From assembly GCA_024704765.1 (NCBI GenBank), contig JAKMXF010000111.1, forward strand, positions 1,008,619-1,072,618: a DNA stretch of 64,000 bases. The letters are read 5' to 3'. How positions within the stretch are numbered: the stretch's first letter is position 1; each line of letters starts with the position of its first letter. Shown here piece after piece: positions 60,101 to 64,000 of the stretch. The stretch comes from Oopsacas minuta. Lineage: Eukaryota > Porifera > Hexactinellida > Lyssacinosida > Leucopsacidae. The notes under the pieces are model-generated. The model saw nothing but the letters and a program-made list of their open reading frames with translations, was not told the DNA's origin and searched no databases. The translations under genes were made by a program, and so were the position numbers.

Positions 60101-63100
60101 AAAGTGTTTTATGCTCAGTTATTCAGATCCAGGGTCACTCCCCTCTCGTCTGAGAGAGCTAGTTTTACGCTCAGCTCCTGTCTACTCATCAGATTCTGTT
60201 CTAGCTAGTAAAGCACTCAGTTACTGTAAATGGAGTGATTATAAAGAGAGTGTTCTCACTACTGCTGTCAATGATTCTGTTAGGTTAAAAATATCTAAAC
60301 TAAATTTCTCACCCTCGAGAAGACAACCTGATTTAATTGCAACAGGTTCAAAGATAGATCTACAGAAGGAGTTGAGTTTATCAGAAGTAATTGATCCAAT
60401 TACTGAACAATCTCATGGCAGTGCTAGACAGCCAAGTTTACCAGCAATCCTACAGTCTGTTTCAGGTAAATCTCTCATAGCTAGAACTCCAAATGACACT
60501 AGAAATGCAGCAGAGATTGTACGAGATATGGAGGAGGAACATGCTAAGTGGAGTCATAGATATGACGTCACAGCTCTAGAGGCTGAGGAGCTCAAACGTA
60601 GACTGACAAACATGAGGAGAACTAGATCACTGAAGAATAGAGTATCTTCTGTCGTGCAGGTACTACCCAAAATAGAGAGTGATACACATTTAATATCACA
60701 GCAGAGCAATACAAGCGTAGATTTCACAGGATCTGAAGATGAACAAGCGTAGCAACCCATTCGTGCAATTGGTATTTGCTTCTCAAATATTTTATAATGT
60801 ATCCTTGTAAATTTTTAACCATTTCACTTTATTAAATTATTATTGCTAGAATCATTGTAGGAACTCACCACTTGGTCCCATTATTAATGTATTACAATTA
60901 TACGATACATCAAATGTTAGTTTGTTTATAAGTATTCTATCATCAGGAGAGTAAATACAAACATCCCTCAAGGACAATAACATATCTTCTCCTAGATTAT
61001 CTGATTGAATACTAAATAGAAAGAACAATAATCATAAACGATTTTGTCGAGGACATAATCTCGCTTAACTTTTACAACTATTACCTACTCACTATTGGTA
61101 TAGTAATTCCTTCATTAATTAGTTCTAATGAAAGAGGAGTTACTTTATCTTGTTGTTCTCTCTCTTTATCAATCTTGTTGAGTTCATGCAATAGTTCTCC
61201 TACCCTAATAAATACGGTAAGACACGAAATATATTATTATTATTATGACTTACAAGCTTGCTCTGATATAGATTATTTGGTTACCTGATAGAAAATCCTG
61301 ATACAAGAGACAATTCATTTGCTTGTTCGATAATTGTAGTGAACTGGTTTATTAGATAGATAGTGAAGAACACACTCTAGTGGAACATAAATACACACAT
61401 ATGAATCTCAGGATATGAGTTATGAGTTATTTGAAATATTAATATACTCTACCTTACTAATCAATTCAGCTAATTCTGCATTAGACTGTTCCTTATACCA
61501 ACCACTAAATACTGGTATAGCAATAATCCCATACGTGATAAGAGATCCCATGTAATCTGTTATGTTAATCGCCACTGTAGAATTTATAAAATAATCATAA
61601 CATATTCAATGTATCTCTACCAGAGATCCAGGAGCTTCCTAGTGGGTTCCAGACCGACTCTGAGACTTAGTGAAATTTGTTATATATTTCCACATATATA
61701 CTGTTTCTTACTTACTCTGTAGCGGGTATCTCCAATGTAACAACACCCTCTGACTATTCAAAGTGCCCTAAAGTTGAAATTACATTACATGTTTGTTTAG
61801 ACTAGAAATTTACGTAGTATTCTTACTCGAAATGTTCTTCCAATCTTTTCAGCTTCTACTTCAAAACCTCTACAAAATACTAAATAATATATTGATTATT
61901 CCTATCGAATTTGTTACTTACCTCTGTAAGGATACACTATCTGCATGCTCCCTTAACAGTACGTGATAATACCTACAATATTTATATTAATAGTCTGTTT
62001 TGCAAACTCTGTCCTTTAGCTCAATATATAAGTTAAAACTATGATACGACAATACATAATACGATCTCTTAAATATTCCACATATTTGCGTATCTCTACC
62101 AATAAAATATCCTATCAAACAGATGGTGTATTTTCTTTTTCTAACGACGATCTAAAAACTCAACTTTTCCCTAAGATAATCCAACCAGAAAATCCTTACT
62201 TCCTAAAAGTTGCAATTCTGGGAGAGCCAAATGCAGGAAAATCCTCCTTAATAAACAGCTTAATGCCTCGCGATATGTTCCCAACTTCACATGTCATGCA
62301 CACAACACACAAAAAATCAACTGGAGTAATCACACATGGAAACGTACAAATCGCGTTTTTAGACACTCCCGGGATCGTGACAGTCCGAGAAGGGAGAGAA
62401 AAGAAAGTAGACAAGACAGTATTGTCAGATCCATTAGCATCAGTACAAGAAGCAGATCTACTACTCGTATTATTTGACATAGCAAATAAGTATAAAGTTA
62501 AGTCATTACATCCTGTAATAGTTAAATATTTGAGATTATACGATCTTCCAGCTATCCTAGTACTGAACAAAATGGATAGTATCAAACACCAGCAAAATGT
62601 ATTAAAACAACTTGATTCAATACTCAAGTCCTATCACAGTACTTCTATTGATAAAGAGGAAACTCCCAACGAACAAGTATCAAAACGATTTCAAGATACT
62701 TTCTTCATATCTAGTGTAACTGGTCAGGGAATAATACCTCTAAAAGAATACATACTTAATTGTGCTAGTCCAGGCAAATGGCGATTTCCAGAAGACTTCA
62801 CGAATGATATGGATATATTAGGCAAGTTAATTATTTATTTATGAATCACAATTTCCCTGCTGTAACAAGGTCGTCGTCTATAAATCACGGTCACTTCGGG
62901 CAATCAATATTGATTTGCAAAAAAGGGCTAATCCAATTTAGAAATCCTTACTTGCCAGCCCTCATATCTAGTGCTAATATTTGCTATTTTTCCAGATATT
63001 TTCGGATGAAATAGAGAAAATGACGTGAAATATAGAACCATAATTCTAATAGGTTTATTTAGCCCTGTTTTTATTTCTAGAACTAATCTCTGAGTTTATT

Positions 63101-63869
63101 CGTGCACAACTCCTCAGTCACTTTTATCAAGAGGTTCCCCATGCTGTAGTACAATTAAACGAGCGTCTAGACACAAGAGATGATGGGAGTTTATACATAA
63201 AACAGGTTCTGCTCTGTCCTTACGGTAGTGTCATGCAGAGAATGCGAGTTAGTGAAGGAAAGGTTCTCAAATCAGTGGAGATTAAAGCAGCCAAGCAATT
63301 ATCTATAGCTTTCCAAACAGATGTAAATCTCGAAATAAATTTGAGAGTACACAAATTTAAGAAAAATGATTAAATTAAAATAGTAATATTTATATCAGTT
63401 TAAAATACAAACCTGAAATCTCCTTCCCATTGTTCACGACGTATAACCTTATTCACAACTGGGTTTAACAACAATTTGTTGATAAACACAGACAGTATGA
63501 ATAGAGAATACACAGAGACTACTCCTAGCCAACCTACACTGAGAATATTTATATAATAAATTATATTATAGAATACCTGTATTTCTCGCTATCTCTGTAT
63601 TAAAGGCTATTTAGCAATTATGTCTAAATACGGAGCTAATAGCTGAGAGATTATTCTAGAAGTCCTGCCTACAGGAAACTAGAATTTCCCTACTGATTTT
63701 CAGCATATGGCCGTACTATAAAAGTACTGGTGTACGTATAATATTTTAGTACCTTATCCACACTTGATATGTATAGTAGATTATAATGAAAGGTTTAAGT
63801 ATGATATTAACAAGTATTTCTGCCATCTGTTTAGTCAGCCGATAAATGTCCTGAGTTATGCGTTGATCT
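57188..63869 (-). CDS. ABCD4: ABCD4-type ABC half-transporter (16 exons seen, 5' end off the right edge)
   Basis: ABCD4 works with LMBD1 in lysosomal cobalamin export. Exons: 63753-63869, 63413-63538, 61922-61972, 61827-61869, 61716-61767, 61453-61574, 61285-61376, 61085-61204, 60869-61011, 59010-59066, 58784-58875, 58430-58507, 58307-58359, 57555-57628, 57320-57435 and 57188-57250. They give ~466 residues in one consistent frame. Membrane domain: DQRITQDIYRLTKQM, KPFIIIYYTYQVW, NPVVNKVIRREQWEGDFR, then ITDYMGSLITYGIIAIPVFSG. Nucleotide-binding domain: Walker A GPSGCGKS, Q-loop PQTPYLSSG, signature LSPGEKQR, Walker B VLDEATSS, H-loop SVGHRSS. The ending GGGWSLKYLD matches human GGGRWEL. About 140 N-terminal residues are missing at the edge. 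Three plus-strand genes lie in its introns. Confidence 0.92.
57666..58262 (+). CDS. 198-residue orphan protein filling an ABCD4 intron
   Basis: Hydrophilic protein with a structured-looking first ~45 residues (LPNCSPFIISVERLIKLYSEIQSNGYLQL) and a later block KRLLGENVLKRSKDPYEFPETD; the rest is Asn/Ser/Thr-rich and probably disordered. There is no signal peptide or membrane segment. I do not recognise the family. Its frame lies within ABCD4 intron 57629-58306, only 37 bp from one host exon and 44 bp from the other, leaving almost no room for its own UTRs. A frame of this length in such AT-rich DNA is unlikely to be chance. Confidence 0.65.
   Translation: MNTPIPTIKLPNCSPFIISVERLIKLYSEIQSNGYLQLDCLNPVETSRESTIQHVLPTQINTQVDYITKRQPIRNSEETNPKIKNITKRLLGENVLKRSKDPYEFPETDQDDNKQVKIARTSNSSNTQRTTTGDFNNVMASLITEQNLETDVHNSPNKLPSQPDKTASNVRMDFEYEATSPTRITVNIQDTVNHIKDI
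59139..60752 (+). CDS. Cyclic nucleotide-binding domain protein (CNBD2-like), nested in ABCD4
   Basis: 537 residues with two CNB-type beta-roll domains: about residues 115-220 (YFIVSGLVEVFDEKN...LEPGDYIGLFSV) and about 245-345 (GHVSKHIFFIVSGRCSVL...LSEGDYFGESYFL). The phosphate-binding cassette of the second reads FGES and lacks the downstream Arg-Ala pair that binds cyclic nucleotide in PKA, so binding is uncertain. No kinase or channel domain is attached, which fits CNBD2, a testis or cilium-linked protein in vertebrates. The C-terminus has a short coiled coil (EEEHAKWSHRYDVTALEAEELKRRL). Single exon in ABCD4 intron 59067-60868. Confidence 0.75.
   Translation: MTQKVLTKRLKSVIYDDLMKEMTHRVITGPLPSQSESISGNQGLNTSYSALAPVFDKSKFSTDALFIPVTDSMRDVLRKEPNKRSLSDISIVRPIADQLEEAHQQFQYAKEALCQVMQLAHLSTGQSLLPAEGRQACFYFIVSGLVEVFDEKNHAEGIGHSNYFTYRLEPGDYIGLFSVDGRVKPIPECILALKESILVKVRRSDFEQAIESEKRKDFNRKCDFMSKCRLLGLTQEELMLTAESMASEEFLSDRVLLTQGHVSKHIFFIVSGRCSVLRLLKIRGEKMMVRCMELSEGDYFGESYFLYKKPSQYTYLSQGVVKCFMLSYSDPGSLPSRLRELVLRSAPVYSSDSVLASKALSYCKWSDYKESVLTTAVNDSVRLKISKLNFSPSRRQPDLIATGSKIDLQKELSLSEVIDPITEQSHGSARQPSLPAILQSVSGKSLIARTPNDTRNAAEIVRDMEEEHAKWSHRYDVTALEAEELKRRLTNMRRTRSLKNRVSSVVQVLPKIESDTHLISQQSNTSVDFTGSEDEQA
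62041..63373 (+). CDS. ERAL1: ERAL1 mitochondrial Era GTPase (2 exons), nested in ABCD4
   Basis: 357 residues from 62041-62821 and 63081-63373. Era-type GTPase that chaperones 12S rRNA during mitoribosome small-subunit assembly. The N-terminus is basic, as in a mitochondrial presequence. G1 is GEPNAGKSS, G3 DTPG, G4 NKMD, and the C-terminal KH domain includes EFIRAQLLSHFYQEVPHAVV and KQVLLCPYGSVMQRM. The intron has a GC donor in perfect consensus (TTAG|gcaagt); reading through or using the overlapping GT donor gives a stop. The whole gene sits in ABCD4 intron 61973-63412: its ATG is 68 bp from one host exon and its stop 39 bp from the other. Confidence 0.94.
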
Positions 63870-64000
63870 CTATGACACAATTATGTAAATAGTTGTATGA
63901 ACCTAGGTTGGTATTTTACATCTTACGGATTATCTAATACTTTTCTGTTGTGAAGAATATTCTGTATATTGTTTGCTTGAAAGTATTTTAATTGTATTTT

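Overview
This is nuclear DNA from an animal. It is AT-rich, has compact spliceosomal introns (often 45-120 bp) and carries animal-type genes: two kindlins, a protein kinase D with tandem C1, PH and kinase domains, WWOX, HPS1 and WDR7. The compactness and the mix of genes suggest an early-branching metazoan; a sponge, perhaps a glass sponge, is my low-confidence guess. I saw no bacterial, viral or CRISPR features.

Layout. 1-20258: NEMF (minus). Its first two exons (19966-20258) are separated from exons 3-13 (1-2297) by a 17.7 kb gap. The splice phases match exactly across the gap, and the gap holds eight complete intronless genes: WDR7, kindlin A, kindlin B and TIMM21 (minus), then WWOX, KRR1, COX11 and MRPS25 (plus). 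21352-26713: SAP30BP, dyskerin and UTP15 (plus). 28257-38034: protein kinase D (21 exons) and CCDC24 (3 exons). 38327-55767: SCFD1/SLY1, 26 exons, whose introns hold six more genes: HPS1, an NHL-repeat protein, a multi-pass membrane protein, an ABHD12-type hydrolase, an FG-nucleoporin-like protein and PIGS. 56007-56963: UBAC2 (minus). 57188-63869: ABCD4 (minus, continuing off the right edge), whose introns hold three plus-strand genes: a 198-aa orphan, a CNBD2-like protein and ERAL1.

The main result is this architecture. Three intron-rich host genes carry 17 nested genes between them, and 16 of those have uninterrupted reading frames. The nested genes fill their introns almost completely; margins to the host exons are as small as 38-72 bp. 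Genes here are either intron-rich (13-26 exons) or have almost no introns. This pattern would fit replacement of intron-bearing genes by retrocopies, or massive intron loss, but the sequence alone does not prove either.

Functionally, many genes serve ribosome and RNA biology (NEMF, KRR1, UTP15, DKC1, ERAL1, MRPS25), mitochondria (TIMM21, COX11, ERAL1, MRPS25) and endomembrane traffic (SCFD1, HPS1, WDR7, PIGS, UBAC2, ABCD4). The kindlin pair is an older tandem duplication with a recent gene-conversion tract over roughly the N-terminal three quarters, while the integrin-binding F3 lobes differ. Several short TA-flanked inverted-repeat elements (MITE-like) lie in introns and intergenic DNA.
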